From an uncultured Roseburia sp. (GTDB taxonomy: Bacteria > Bacillota > Clostridia > Lachnospirales > Lachnospiraceae): a DNA stretch of 37,349 bases. The DNA lies in the NCBI GenBank assembly GCA_947062675.1, contig CAMSQM010000028.1, positions 1-37,349 of the forward strand, given 5' to 3'. The position numbers and the translations under genes were made by a program. The number at the start of each line of letters is the position of its first letter. Within the stretch, counting starts at the first letter, position 1. The notes beneath the pieces were generated by a model. The model did not search any database and had not been told where the DNA came from. It saw nothing but the letters and a program-made list of their open reading frames with translations. Shown one piece after another: positions 15,978-24,327 of the stretch.

Positions 15978-17327
15978 ATGGCTAGAATGTTCGGCACGGA
16001 CGGCGTGCGTGGAATTGCGGGTTCGGAGCTTTCCATTGAGCTTGCGACGAAGCTGGGGCAGGCGGGGGCGTATGTCCTTACCAGAGAGAGTGCACACCAG
16101 GCGACGATTATCGTCGGCTGCGATACCAGGATTTCGGGCGGGATGCTGGCGGGGGCTCTGATGGCAGGGATCTGTTCCGTCGGGGCAAATGCGATTTTTG
16201 CAGGAGTGATGCCGACGCCGGCAATCGCATATCTGACAAGAAAACACAGGGTGGACGCAGGGGTTGTCATTTCGGCTTCCCACAATCCGATGGAATTTAA
16301 CGGGATCAAGTTTTTTAACGGAGAGGGCTATAAACTCCCAGATGCGCTGGAGGATGAGATCGAGGCGCTGATACGCAACCACATGAAAGATGTTGTGCTT
16401 CCGATTGGTTCCGGTGTGGGAAAGATTGATTACCGCTTTGACCTGCGGGATGAATATGTTAATTTTATCAAAAAATGTGTCCCGGTCGATCTCACGGGCA
16501 TGAAAATTGTGGTGGACTGTGCAGAGGGGGCATCGCACTATACATCTGTAAAAGTGCTGAAAGACCTGGGAGCGGATCTTGTCGCAATCCACATACATCC
16601 CGACGGAACCAACATCAATTCCAACTGTGGCTCGACGCATATGGATGAGCTCAAAGCCCGTGTTGTCTATGAAAAGGCGGATATCGGGCTTGCCTTTGAC
16701 GGGGATGCCGACCGGATGCTCGCGGTGGACGAGGGCGGAAACCTGGTGGATGGCGATCAGGTGATGGCGATCTGCGGCAAATATATGAAAGAGCACGGAA
16801 AGCTGAAAAAAGATACGATTGTGGTCACCGTTATGACGAATCTTGGATTTACCCTGATGGGGGAGAAAGAGGGAATCCATATCGAGAAAACGAAGGTCGG
16901 CGACCGCTATGTACTTGAAAATATGCGGGAAAACGGTTATAACATTGGCGGGGAGCAGTCGGGCCACGTGATATTCCTGGATGACAATACGACGGGCGAC
17001 GGTCTGTTGAGCGCCCTGCATCTGCTGGAGGTTATGCGGGGGACAAAAAGACCTCTCTCTGAGCTGGCTCAGGTGATGGAAGTTCTGCCGCAGGCGCTGG
17101 TGAACGCAAAAGTACCCAACCACAAAAAAGATCATTTTATGGATTATCCGGAGATTGCAGAAGCCGTCGCCGCAGTGGAGGAGAAATTTCACGGGGAAGG
17201 CAGGGTGCTGATCAGGCCGTCCGGAACGGAACCGCTTGTGCGTGTGATGATCGAGGGGAAAGATCAGAAAGTTATTGATGACGAGGCACAGAAACTTGCC
17301 GGGCTGATTACAAAAATTATGCTGTAA
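15978..17327 (+). CDS. glmM: phosphoglucosamine mutase GlmM
   Basis: A 449-residue cytoplasmic enzyme that interconverts glucosamine-6-phosphate and glucosamine-1-phosphate on the path to UDP-GlcNAc. All four family motifs are present: the phosphoserine loop SASHNP at 99-104 (Ser101), the metal loop DGDADR at 241-246, the sugar loop GEQSGH at 325-330 and the phosphate loop RPSGTEP at 413-419. Length is standard. GGGAGGA precedes the ATG. It follows cdaA-cdaR, the classical order; GlmM is known to bind and inhibit CdaA in several Firmicutes. The HPr gene follows after 44 bp. Confidence 0.97.
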   Translation: MARMFGTDGVRGIAGSELSIELATKLGQAGAYVLTRESAHQATIIVGCDTRISGGMLAGALMAGICSVGANAIFAGVMPTPAIAYLTRKHRVDAGVVISASHNPMEFNGIKFFNGEGYKLPDALEDEIEALIRNHMKDVVLPIGSGVGKIDYRFDLRDEYVNFIKKCVPVDLTGMKIVVDCAEGASHYTSVKVLKDLGADLVAIHIHPDGTNINSNCGSTHMDELKARVVYEKADIGLAFDGDADRMLAVDEGGNLVDGDQVMAICGKYMKEHGKLKKDTIVVTVMTNLGFTLMGEKEGIHIEKTKVGDRYVLENMRENGYNIGGEQSGHVIFLDDNTTGDGLLSALHLLEVMRGTKRPLSELAQVMEVLPQALVNAKVPNHKKDHFMDYPEIAEAVAAVEEKFHGEGRVLIRPSGTEPLVRVMIEGKDQKVIDDEAQKLAGLITKIML

Positions 17328-17371
17328 TGAAGCGGAGCAGGTATAAATCTATGTTTTGGAGGGAATGCAAT

Positions 17372-17635
17372 ATGGTGAGTCAGAAAGTAAAGATCAAGAA
17401 TCCAACCGGATTACATTTACGGCCAGCCGGAATTCTGTGCAAGGAAGCGATGCAGTTTAAGTCGCATATTACATTTCAGTATCGGGAGAATACTGCAAAT
17501 GCCAAGAGCGTGCTGAGCGTCCTTGGGGCATGTATCAAGTCAGGAGATGAAATCGAGCTGATCTGTGACGGAGAGGACGAGACGGAGGCATTGTCCTCCC
17601 TCGTCACGGCAATTGAGGACGGCCTGGGCGAGTGA
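17372..17635 (+). CDS. HPr family phosphocarrier protein
   Basis: An 87-residue HPr fold. The phosphorylated His is at position 15 in PTGLHLRPAG with Arg17, and Ser46 is present in NAKSVLSVLG, the site used by HPr kinase in Gram-positives. So both the PTS transfer site and the regulatory site are intact. ATG 17372 is preferred over an in-frame upstream ATG at 17327 because GGAGGGA lies just before it and the numbering then matches canonical HPr. It sits between glmM and rfbD with short gaps. Whether it is the general PTS HPr of the cell or a dedicated paralogue cannot be told from this window. Confidence 0.92.
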   Translation: MVSQKVKIKNPTGLHLRPAGILCKEAMQFKSHITFQYRENTANAKSVLSVLGACIKSGDEIELICDGEDETEALSSLVTAIEDGLGE

Positions 17636-17646
17636 GGGAGAAAACT

Positions 17647-18531
17647 ATGAAGAAAATACTGGTGACAGGCTGCAACGGGCAGCTTGGACGCGCACTTCGC
17701 AGGGAATACGGCGAACACAGCGGCAATGATGTGGAATTTATCAACACGGATGTTGTCTCAGGAGACGGTGTAAGCGCGCTTGATATCACGGACATCGATG
17801 CCGTGATGAAAATGGTGCGGGAGAGGAAGCCGCAGATTCTGATCAACTGTGCGGCGCATACGAATGTAGACGCCTGCGAGCGGCAGTGGGACTCGGCTTA
17901 TAAAATTAATGCCATCGGGGCACGGAATTTAAGCATTGCTTCGAGTGAGACGGGCGCAAAGCTGATTCATGTGTCGACGGATTATGTATTTGCAGGGGAT
18001 GGGACAAGCCCCTATACTGAGTTTGATGAGCCGGCTCCGGTCAGTGCTTACGGGAAGACAAAGCTGGAGGGGGAAAAGTTTGTCAGGGACTTTGCACAGC
18101 GCTATTTCATTTTCCGGACAGCGTGGCTGTACGGAGATGGGAAAAATTTTGTGAGAACCATGCTGGGGCTTGCGGAAAAGCATGAAACGGTAAATGTCGT
18201 GGACAACCAGCTGGGTACGCCGACAAGTGCTGCGGAGCTGGCGCGGGTCATCCGCTATTTTGAGCCGACGGAAAACTACGGGACTTATCACGCTACCTGT
18301 GAAGGCGATACGAACTGGGCGGAGTTCACGGAGGCGATTTTCCGTCTGGCGGGGAAGCGCACACAGGTGAACCACGTTACCAGCGATGAGTACGCGAAGA
18401 TGAATCCGGCATCTGCAAAGCGGCCTGCGTATTCGATTCTGGACAATTATATGATGCGCCTGACAAGCGATTACCGGATGGCAGACTGGCAGAAGGCGCT
18501 GGAAGAATATATGCGGGAAACGGGGAACTGA
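17647..18531 (+). CDS. rfbD: dTDP-4-dehydrorhamnose reductase
   Basis: A 294-residue extended SDR enzyme for the last step of dTDP-L-rhamnose synthesis (RmlD). The NAD(P)-binding loop GCNGQLG is at 8-14, the catalytic STDYVF at 110-115, and the Tyr135-x3-Lys139 pair at YGKTK. The substrate-specific end is seen in KRPAYSILDN. ATG 17647 has GAGGGAG just upstream; the in-frame GTG at 17632 overlaps the HPr stop but has no ribosome site. It is separated from rfbB, rfbA and rfbC by a structured terminator and a promoter, so it belongs to the cdaA-glmM transcript rather than to the capsule operon. Confidence 0.95.
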   Translation: MKKILVTGCNGQLGRALRREYGEHSGNDVEFINTDVVSGDGVSALDITDIDAVMKMVRERKPQILINCAAHTNVDACERQWDSAYKINAIGARNLSIASSETGAKLIHVSTDYVFAGDGTSPYTEFDEPAPVSAYGKTKLEGEKFVRDFAQRYFIFRTAWLYGDGKNFVRTMLGLAEKHETVNVVDNQLGTPTSAAELARVIRYFEPTENYGTYHATCEGDTNWAEFTEAIFRLAGKRTQVNHVTSDEYAKMNPASAKRPAYSILDNYMMRLTSDYRMADWQKALEEYMRETGN

Positions 18532-18564
18532 GTGAAAGAGAGAGACCCCTTTTCCGGCGGGGTG

Positions 18565-18661
18565 AAGGGCACGTCTTTATCCTGCTTTTACGGATTTCCG
18601 CACAGGAGGCTTCTGAGTGCTTCCGGTGCGGGCGGTGGAGCAGGGCGGACGTGCCTTTTTT
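18565..18661 (+). terminator. long rod-like hairpin with T-run after rfbD
   Basis: Four nested helices can be drawn: AAGGGCACGTC (18565-18575) with GACGTGCCTTT (18648-18658); CCTGC (18581-18585) with GCAGG (18640-18644); CCGCAC (18598-18603) with GTGCGG (18626-18631); and GGAGGC (18605-18610) with GCTTCC (18619-18624). A run of six T (18656-18661) follows. A smaller hairpin ACCCC/GGGGT (18545-18563) precedes it. It is much longer than a normal terminator, so it may have another role as well. Confidence 0.65.
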
Positions 18662-18727
18662 GCGCTACATCCGCAGACCGGTCTGAATTCCGGGTCCGGA
18701 GTGATGCCGCCGTATATGGAAAGATGC

Positions 18728-18756
18728 TTGTGCACATCGGAAAAATATGGTAGAAT
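18728..18756 (+). promoter_or_regulatory. promoter of the rfbB-led polysaccharide operon
   Basis: TTGTGC (18728-18733) and TAGAAT (18751-18756) are 17 bp apart, with TGG before the -10 (extended -10). It lies 59 bp upstream of the rfbB ATG and directly after the hairpin terminator. Confidence 0.7.
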
Positions 18757-18814
18757 TTAATAAATTTTGCTGAAACAGGCATACTATCAGTACAGACTGA
18801 TTAAGGAGGATTCT

Positions 18815-19897
18815 ATGAGAACGTATCTGGTGACGGGAGGAGCCGGTTTTATCGGCTCGAATTATATCCATTATATGTTCCGCAAATACGGGGATGAGAT
18901 TCGTATTATCAATGTAGATGCGCTGACATATGCGGGAAATCTTGAGAACCTGGCGGAAGTTGAGGGACGTGATAATTATACATTTGTAAAGGCAGATATT
19001 ACGGACCGGGAGGCCATCGGGCGGATTTTTGCGGAGAATGAGATTGACCGGGTGGTGCATTTTGCGGCGGAGAGTCATGTGGACCGGAGCATTCGCAATC
19101 CGGAGGTTTTTGTACGGACCAATGTACTTGGGACTGCGGTGATGTTAAACTGTGCAAAAGCTGCCTGGGAGAAGGAAGACGGGACTTTTAAAGAGGGAAA
19201 GAAGTTTCTGCATGTCTCTACAGATGAAGTGTACGGCTCACTGGAGGAGGATGGAACTTACTTTTACGAGACGACGCCGTATGCGCCGCACAGTCCGTAT
19301 TCTGCCAGCAAGGCGTCGTCGGATATGCTGGTGAGATCGTATATTGACACTTACGGATTTCCGGCCAACATTACAAACTGTTCCAACAATTACGGGCCGT
19401 ATCAGTTTCCGGAGAAGCTGATTCCGCTGATTATCAACAATGCGCTTCAGGGAAAGAAGCTTCCGGTCTATGGCGACGGGAAGAATGTCAGGGACTGGCT
19501 GTATGTGGACGACCACGCGAAGGGAATTGACATGGTGCAGGAGCTGGGGCGCCTGGGCGAGACATACAACATCGGCGGGCACAATGAGAAGCAGAATATT
19601 GAGATTGTCAATATTATTATTGATACGCTCCGCGAGATGCTGCCGGAGAGCGATCCGCGCAGGGAGCATGTGAGCAGGGACCTGATCACATACGTGGAGG
19701 ACCGCAAGGGACATGACAGACGCTATGCGATCGCACCGGATAAGATTAAGGCGGAGATCGGCTGGGAGCCGGAGACAATGTTTGCGGAGGGGATCCGGAA
19801 AACGATCGAGTGGTTTTTTGCGCATGAGGACTGGATGAAAAATGTGACCAGTGGCGATTACCAGAAGTATTACGAGGAGATGTACAGGGAAAACTAA
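18815..19897 (+). CDS. rfbB: dTDP-glucose 4,6-dehydratase
   Basis: A 360-residue extended SDR enzyme (RmlB), the second step of dTDP-L-rhamnose synthesis. The NAD-binding loop GGAGFIG is at 8-14, the catalytic STDEVYG at 135-141 and YSASK at 162-166. The typical NNYGPYQFPEKLIPL and DWLYVDDH stretches follow. AAGGAGGA just before ATG 18815 fixes the start; an in-frame ATG at 18767 has no ribosome site. First gene of the capsule operon, with its own promoter. Confidence 0.96.
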   Translation: MRTYLVTGGAGFIGSNYIHYMFRKYGDEIRIINVDALTYAGNLENLAEVEGRDNYTFVKADITDREAIGRIFAENEIDRVVHFAAESHVDRSIRNPEVFVRTNVLGTAVMLNCAKAAWEKEDGTFKEGKKFLHVSTDEVYGSLEEDGTYFYETTPYAPHSPYSASKASSDMLVRSYIDTYGFPANITNCSNNYGPYQFPEKLIPLIINNALQGKKLPVYGDGKNVRDWLYVDDHAKGIDMVQELGRLGETYNIGGHNEKQNIEIVNIIIDTLREMLPESDPRREHVSRDLITYVEDRKGHDRRYAIAPDKIKAEIGWEPETMFAEGIRKTIEWFFAHEDWMKNVTSGDYQKYYEEMYREN

Positions 19898-19900
19898 ACG

Positions 19901-19946
19901 GCAGGCGGCAGTATCGCCGGAAGGCGCTACTGCCTGTCTGCATTTT
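19901..19946 (+). terminator. hairpin with GNRA tetraloop between rfbB and rfbA (attenuator-like)
   Basis: GGCAGTA (19907-19913) pairs with TACTGCC (19928-19934). After one mismatch CGCC and GGCG (19915-19918 and 19923-19926) enclose a GGAA tetraloop, and GCAG/CTGC adds a lower helix (19901-19904 and 19938-19941). Only four T follow (19943-19946), so it may be a partial terminator or an RNA-stability element. Confidence 0.5.
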
Positions 19947-19991
19947 ATGCAATAAGTGCATTCCGACAGGACTGCAGGAAGGAGAGATGTT

Positions 19992-20870
19992 TTGAAGGGG
20001 ATTATTTTAGCGGGAGGTTCCGGCACAAGGCTGTATCCTCTGACGAAAGCGATCAGCAAACAGATTATGCCGGTGTATGACAAGCCGATGATTTATTATC
20101 CGCTCTCGACGCTGATGCTTGCGGGTATCCGTGATGTTCTGATTATTTCCACGCCGCGCGATCTGCCGGTGTTTCAGGAGCTGTTCGGGGATGGAAGCCA
20201 GCTGGGGATGAGTTTTTCGTACGCTGTTCAGGAGGAACCGCGGGGACTTGCCGACGCTTTTATTATTGGTGCGGATTTCATCGGTACGGATGCGGTGGCG
20301 CTGGTGCTCGGCGATAATATATTTTACGGCCAGAGTTTTTCAAGGGTGCTCAGGAATGTGGCGGAACGTACACAGGGCGGGCCGGGAGCGACGATATTCG
20401 GCTATTATGTCAGGGATCCGAAGGAATACGGCGTCGTGGAATTTGATGAAAACGGGAAAGCGCTTTCCATTGAGGAGAAGCCGGAACACCCAAAATCAAA
20501 TTATGCGGTTCCGGGATTGTATTTTTACGATAATGATGTCGTTGAGATTGCCAGAAATGTCAGGCCGTCAGCCAGGGGAGAGATTGAAATCACATCCGTA
20601 AATAACGAATATTTAAAGCGGGGGACGCTGAAGGTGGAGACTCTTGGCCGTGGTTTTGCGTGGCTGGATACCGGGAACCACGATATGCTGCTGGCGGCTG
20701 CAAACTTTGTGTCCACGTTCCAGAAACGGCAGGGACTGCATATTTCCTGCATTGAGGAAATTGCCTATAAGCGGGGCTTTATCGACAGGGAACAGCTGAT
20801 CTGCCTGGCTCAGCCGCTTCTGAAGACGGAATACGGGCAGTATCTTCTCGAGGTTGCACAGGGGCTGTAA
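19992..20870 (+). CDS. rfbA: glucose-1-phosphate thymidylyltransferase
   Basis: A 292-residue nucleotidyltransferase (RmlA), the first step of dTDP-L-rhamnose synthesis. The N-terminal signature [16 protein letters not shown] is at 3-18, with KPMIYYPLS after it and the metal/nucleotide Asp at GDN (107-109). The start is an unusual TTG at 19992, chosen because AAGGAGAG is well spaced from it and MKGIILAGG is the usual N-terminus; the in-frame ATG at 19956 lies in the hairpin region and has no ribosome site. The TTG start may lower expression relative to rfbB. Confidence 0.95.
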   Translation: MKGIILAGGSGTRLYPLTKAISKQIMPVYDKPMIYYPLSTLMLAGIRDVLIISTPRDLPVFQELFGDGSQLGMSFSYAVQEEPRGLADAFIIGADFIGTDAVALVLGDNIFYGQSFSRVLRNVAERTQGGPGATIFGYYVRDPKEYGVVEFDENGKALSIEEKPEHPKSNYAVPGLYFYDNDVVEIARNVRPSARGEIEITSVNNEYLKRGTLKVETLGRGFAWLDTGNHDMLLAAANFVSTFQKRQGLHISCIEEIAYKRGFIDREQLICLAQPLLKTEYGQYLLEVAQGL

Positions 20871-21010
20871 GCCGATGAAGTATGGAGACAGAAGCGGGAA
20901 TAAATCTGATGGACTGTCTGTGGAGAAAATACGGAAGGAAGACGGGAAGAGAAAGGTGCAGAGGTCTGTAATCGAGGACCGGAATTAAGAGAACGAAAGG
21001 CGGGAACAGG

Positions 21011-21595
21011 ATGGGAAAGATAAAAGTGACGGAGGACTGCGGCGGAATCAGCGGGCTGAAGGTGATTGAGCCGGCAGTGTTCGGGGATGAGCGCGGCTAC
21101 TTTATGGAGACGTACAATTATAATGATTTTGCGGAGGCAGGGATTGACTGCCGGTTCGTTCAGGACAACCAGTCGGCGTCGCGCGGGGGAGTGCTTCGCG
21201 GTCTGCATTTTCAGATAAATTATCCGCAGGACAAGCTCGTGCGCGTGATCCGGGGGGAAGTGTTTGACGTTGCGGTTGATCTGCGTGAAGGATCAGAGAC
21301 TTTTGGAAAGTGGTATGGAGTGCGGCTCTCGGAGGAGAACCGGAAGCAGTTCTTTGTGCCGAAGAATTTTGCGCATGGCTTTCTCGTCCTGTCGGATTAC
21401 GCGGAATTCTGTTATAAAGTGACTGATTTTTATCATCCGAATGACGAGGGCGGGATCCGCTGGAATGACGAAGAGCTTGCGGTTGCATGGCCGATACCTG
21501 ACGGGATGACGGAGGCGGATCTGGTGCTCTCAGAGAAGGACCGGGCGCTGAAGGGGTTTGCGGAATACAGGGCGGCGCACGCAGTCCACAGCTGA
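21011..21595 (+). CDS. rfbC: dTDP-4-dehydrorhamnose 3,5-epimerase
   Basis: A 194-residue RmlC-type cupin enzyme, the third step of dTDP-L-rhamnose synthesis. The motif SRGGVLRGLHFQ carries the catalytic His66; FAHGFLVLSDYAEFCYKV carries the conserved Tyr135; the end GGIRWNDEELAVAWP is typical. Length is standard. It follows rfbA after 140 bp, a gap holding a 37-codon frame without a ribosome site and no terminator. The sugar transferase gene starts 13 bp after the stop. Confidence 0.95.
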   Translation: MGKIKVTEDCGGISGLKVIEPAVFGDERGYFMETYNYNDFAEAGIDCRFVQDNQSASRGGVLRGLHFQINYPQDKLVRVIRGEVFDVAVDLREGSETFGKWYGVRLSEENRKQFFVPKNFAHGFLVLSDYAEFCYKVTDFYHPNDEGGIRWNDEELAVAWPIPDGMTEADLVLSEKDRALKGFAEYRAAHAVHS

Positions 21596-21608
21596 GGAGA
21601 AATCTGAC

Positions 21609-23030
21609 ATGTACCAATCGAGAGAAAGAATTCAGGAAATAATGTTATTGCTGGCAGATCTGCTGTGTTTTGTGTTAAGCTATCTTGGCGGCGGTTATCT
21701 GTGGCTGGTGGGGTACCGGAATGTTTCCGTGGTAAATATGAAGCTGGAACTTATGGACAGTTTCAGCATTGTGCTTCTGGCCTATATGCTGATTATGCTG
21801 TTCTCGGATATCGAGAGCCGGTTTATCCGCAGAAGCCTGTATCAGGATTTCTGGGCGTCGGTGAAGGCGAGCGTGGTTCTGGTGTTTATCACAGCCCTGA
21901 TTATCTTTTTGCAGCACAGAAATGCGGAGGCGTCCAGAGGTGTCTATTTCTGTATCGCCGGAATTAATCTGGTTCTTTTCTTTGCGGTACATGTTATTTT
22001 AAAATACTACCTGCTGAAGGTCTACCGGAATAAGAGGGCGACAAATCAGGTGTTTCTCGTGACAACGTCGGACCGCGTGGCGGGGATTATGGCGGAGGCG
22101 GATAATTCCAGGGACTGGGCGCACCGTCTGGCGAGTATCGCGATAATCGATGACAATCAGGTCGGCAAATGGTATGAGGGGGTCCCGGTTGTTGCCACGT
22201 ATGACAATATGTTCCAGTACGCGAAGGAACAGGTTGTGGATGAAGTGTTTATCAATGTACCCTATGATACCGGGGATGCGCTCTCGGGAGTGGCGAATAA
22301 GTTTGGGGATATGGGGGCAACGGTTCATGTCAGCATCGAGATTTTAAATCGTTTTGACGAGTATCACAAGAGTTTTAATATGATGGGAAATATCCCGGTT
22401 GTCACCTTTACCAATCAGCATTATGACTGGAAAATGCTGTTCATTAAACGTATGATGGATATCGCCGGAGCGCTGGCGGGGCTTCTGATCACGGCGGTTG
22501 TGACGGTGTTTCTGGCGCCGCCGCTTCTGATTGAGTCGCCCGGCCCTCTGTTTTTTGCACAGCAGCGAGTCGGAAAAAACGGGCGTTTTTTCAAAATATA
22601 CAAATTCCGCTCGATGTACCGGGATGCCGAGGAGCGCAAAAAGGAGCTTGAGGGCAGGAATGAGATGAATGGCTTTATGTTTAAGATGAAAGATGACCCG
22701 CGCATCACAAAGGTTGGGAAATTTATCCGGAAAACAAGTATTGATGAACTGCCGCAGTTTTACAATGTGCTCAGAGGGGATATGAGCCTCGTGGGGACCC
22801 GGCCGCCGACCGTGGATGAGTTCCGGCAGTATGAGTCTCATCAGAAGCGGCGCCTGAGCGCAAAGCCGGGGATTACCGGGCTCTGGCAGGTGAGCGGGCG
22901 GAATAATATTAAGGATTTTGAGGATGTGGTGCGGCTGGATGTGCAGTATATTGATAACTGGAGCATCGGGCTTGATATAAAAATTCTGTTGAAAACAATC
23001 CGCGTGGTGTTTGAAAAAGGCGGAGAGTGA
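21609..23030 (+). CDS. polyprenyl-phosphate sugar-1-phosphate transferase (initiating)
   Basis: A 473-residue membrane enzyme of the WbaP/EpsE-like polyisoprenyl-phosphate hexose-1-phosphate transferase family, which starts the repeat unit by moving a sugar phosphate from a nucleotide sugar to undecaprenyl phosphate. Four N-terminal helices (to about 135) are followed by a cytoplasmic CoA-binding-like domain, one more helix (about 288-310) and the catalytic domain with KFRSMYRDAEERK, DELPQFYNVLRGDMS, GTRPPT and GITGLWQVSGRN. AGGAGA precedes ATG 21609. The sugar (Glc, Gal or other) cannot be told. The next gene follows after 10 bp. Confidence 0.93.
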   Translation: MYQSRERIQEIMLLLADLLCFVLSYLGGGYLWLVGYRNVSVVNMKLELMDSFSIVLLAYMLIMLFSDIESRFIRRSLYQDFWASVKASVVLVFITALIIFLQHRNAEASRGVYFCIAGINLVLFFAVHVILKYYLLKVYRNKRATNQVFLVTTSDRVAGIMAEADNSRDWAHRLASIAIIDDNQVGKWYEGVPVVATYDNMFQYAKEQVVDEVFINVPYDTGDALSGVANKFGDMGATVHVSIEILNRFDEYHKSFNMMGNIPVVTFTNQHYDWKMLFIKRMMDIAGALAGLLITAVVTVFLAPPLLIESPGPLFFAQQRVGKNGRFFKIYKFRSMYRDAEERKKELEGRNEMNGFMFKMKDDPRITKVGKFIRKTSIDELPQFYNVLRGDMSLVGTRPPTVDEFRQYESHQKRRLSAKPGITGLWQVSGRNNIKDFEDVVRLDVQYIDNWSIGLDIKILLKTIRVVFEKGGE

Positions 23031-23040
23031 ATGGGGAAAG

Positions 23041-24327
23041 ATGATGAAAAAAGAATACAGGATGGACAGAGAGTACAGCCCTTCTGAACTGATCCGGTAT
23101 CATCTTAAGATGTGGTGGCTTGCCCTGATTTTCGGGCTTATCTGTGCGGCAATGCTCGGAGGATATAAATATGCCTCCCTGAAACCGTTCCTGGAGGATA
23201 ATCTGTACGAGGACCGGATGCAGGTCCGCGCCGCGCTGTTCGTCAGTAATTACAGTGAGGGGAGTGTCGGGGAACGGGCCAATAATGTGATCCGGATGGC
23301 AAAAAGCAACCGTGCATACCGCGCGTTCTGTGAAGAGACGGAGAACGCACCCGCATTCGGGGATTATCAGGAGGCCTTTGAGCTGGAACAGAGCGAGGCA
23401 TCTGATGTGCTGACCCTTTATGTGACATATCCGTCCGCCGGGGAAGAGCCCGTGCTCTCAGGGGAGGAAGAGGCCCTGGCATTTGCTGAAAGCCTGATTA
23501 CGGTAATCGGCCGTGTGTCGGAGGAGATGACGGGTGCAGAATGCATCAGCGTTCTTGACGCGCCGTATGTGACGCAGGAAGTAGTGAAAGTCAGGTCTTT
23601 TTCCGTCAGTGCAGGGGAGCTGAGCGGCGGGGTGTTTAAGGCGGCCACGGCGGGACTTCTGCTCGGGGTGATTGTGGAGGTGGTCTGCTACAGTCTGTGG
23701 ATGCTGTTGTGCCGCAGGCCGAAGGATGCGGAGGAAATCAGAAAGAGTCTGGATACGGCCGTGATCGGTGTGACCGGGGACGGGAAGGACAAAAAAGCGG
23801 TATTCGGACAGGCGGCGCTGTATCTGAAAGATGACGCCGTCCCCTGCAACCGCATCTGCTGTCTGCCGGTGGGCTGTCCGGACGCCGGTGTCGCGGAAAC
23901 ACTCGCGCAGCGTTATGCGGGAGAACAGAAAAAGACTCTGCTGATTGATCTGGCAGATGGACGGGGGGGAGCCCATTCCATAAGCCGTTTTCTTCTCGGG
24001 CAGGAGAAAACGGCAGAACCGCAGAAGATAAGCGAATATCTGGATGCCGTCTGCCGGGATGCGGAGGCGGAGCAGGGGATACATCCTGTCTGCGGCAGAA
24101 GGTTTGCCGGATATCTGGATGAGATGAGCAGCTGTTACGAGTGTATTGTGATCGGCAGCAGGGACGCCGGTGCAGACGCCGAAGGCTTTGCCGCGGCGAA
24201 GCTGTGCGGTAAGGTGTTTGTCGCCTGCGGAAGAAAGTCTGTGAAGACGGAGACACTGTATGCGGTCAGAAATGCGGCGGAGCTTAATGATATCACAATC
24301 GACGGGGTGCTGGTGTATGAGCGTTAA
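23041..24327 (+). CDS. Wzz-like chain-length protein fused to a Walker-A-less BY-kinase-like domain
   Basis: A 428-residue protein. A cytoplasmic start (EYSPSELIRYHLKMWW) leads to helix 1 (about 24-42), an external domain of about 150 residues, and helix 2 (about 199-223), as in Wzz/CapA adaptors. The C-terminal part (about 250-428) has the order of a bacterial tyrosine kinase: DAEEIRKSLDTAVIGV, then a strand and KTLLIDLADGRGG (the Walker A' place), and a final VFVACGRKSVKTETL. But the P-loop place reads GCPDAGVAET instead of GEGKST, so ATP binding is doubtful, and no Tyr cluster ends the protein. Likely a non-catalytic relic or scaffold controlling chain length. ATG 23041 or 23044 is the start. 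The next gene overlaps its end. Confidence 0.75.
   Translation: MMKKEYRMDREYSPSELIRYHLKMWWLALIFGLICAAMLGGYKYASLKPFLEDNLYEDRMQVRAALFVSNYSEGSVGERANNVIRMAKSNRAYRAFCEETENAPAFGDYQEAFELEQSEASDVLTLYVTYPSAGEEPVLSGEEEALAFAESLITVIGRVSEEMTGAECISVLDAPYVTQEVVKVRSFSVSAGELSGGVFKAATAGLLLGVIVEVVCYSLWMLLCRRPKDAEEIRKSLDTAVIGVTGDGKDKKAVFGQAALYLKDDAVPCNRICCLPVGCPDAGVAETLAQRYAGEQKKTLLIDLADGRGGAHSISRFLLGQEKTAEPQKISEYLDAVCRDAEAEQGIHPVCGRRFAGYLDEMSSCYECIVIGSRDAGADAEGFAAAKLCGKVFVACGRKSVKTETLYAVRNAAELNDITIDGVLVYER

Noticed and set aside
14805..17192. 795-codon open frame on the - strand
   Set aside because: It lies antisense to cdaR and glmM, whose motifs are clear. Its composition is His/Arg-rich and repetitive, as expected of the mirror of GC-rich coding DNA.
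20875..20988. 37-codon charged frame between rfbA and rfbC
   Set aside because: No clear ribosome site and composition like non-coding GA-rich DNA; kept only as a remark.
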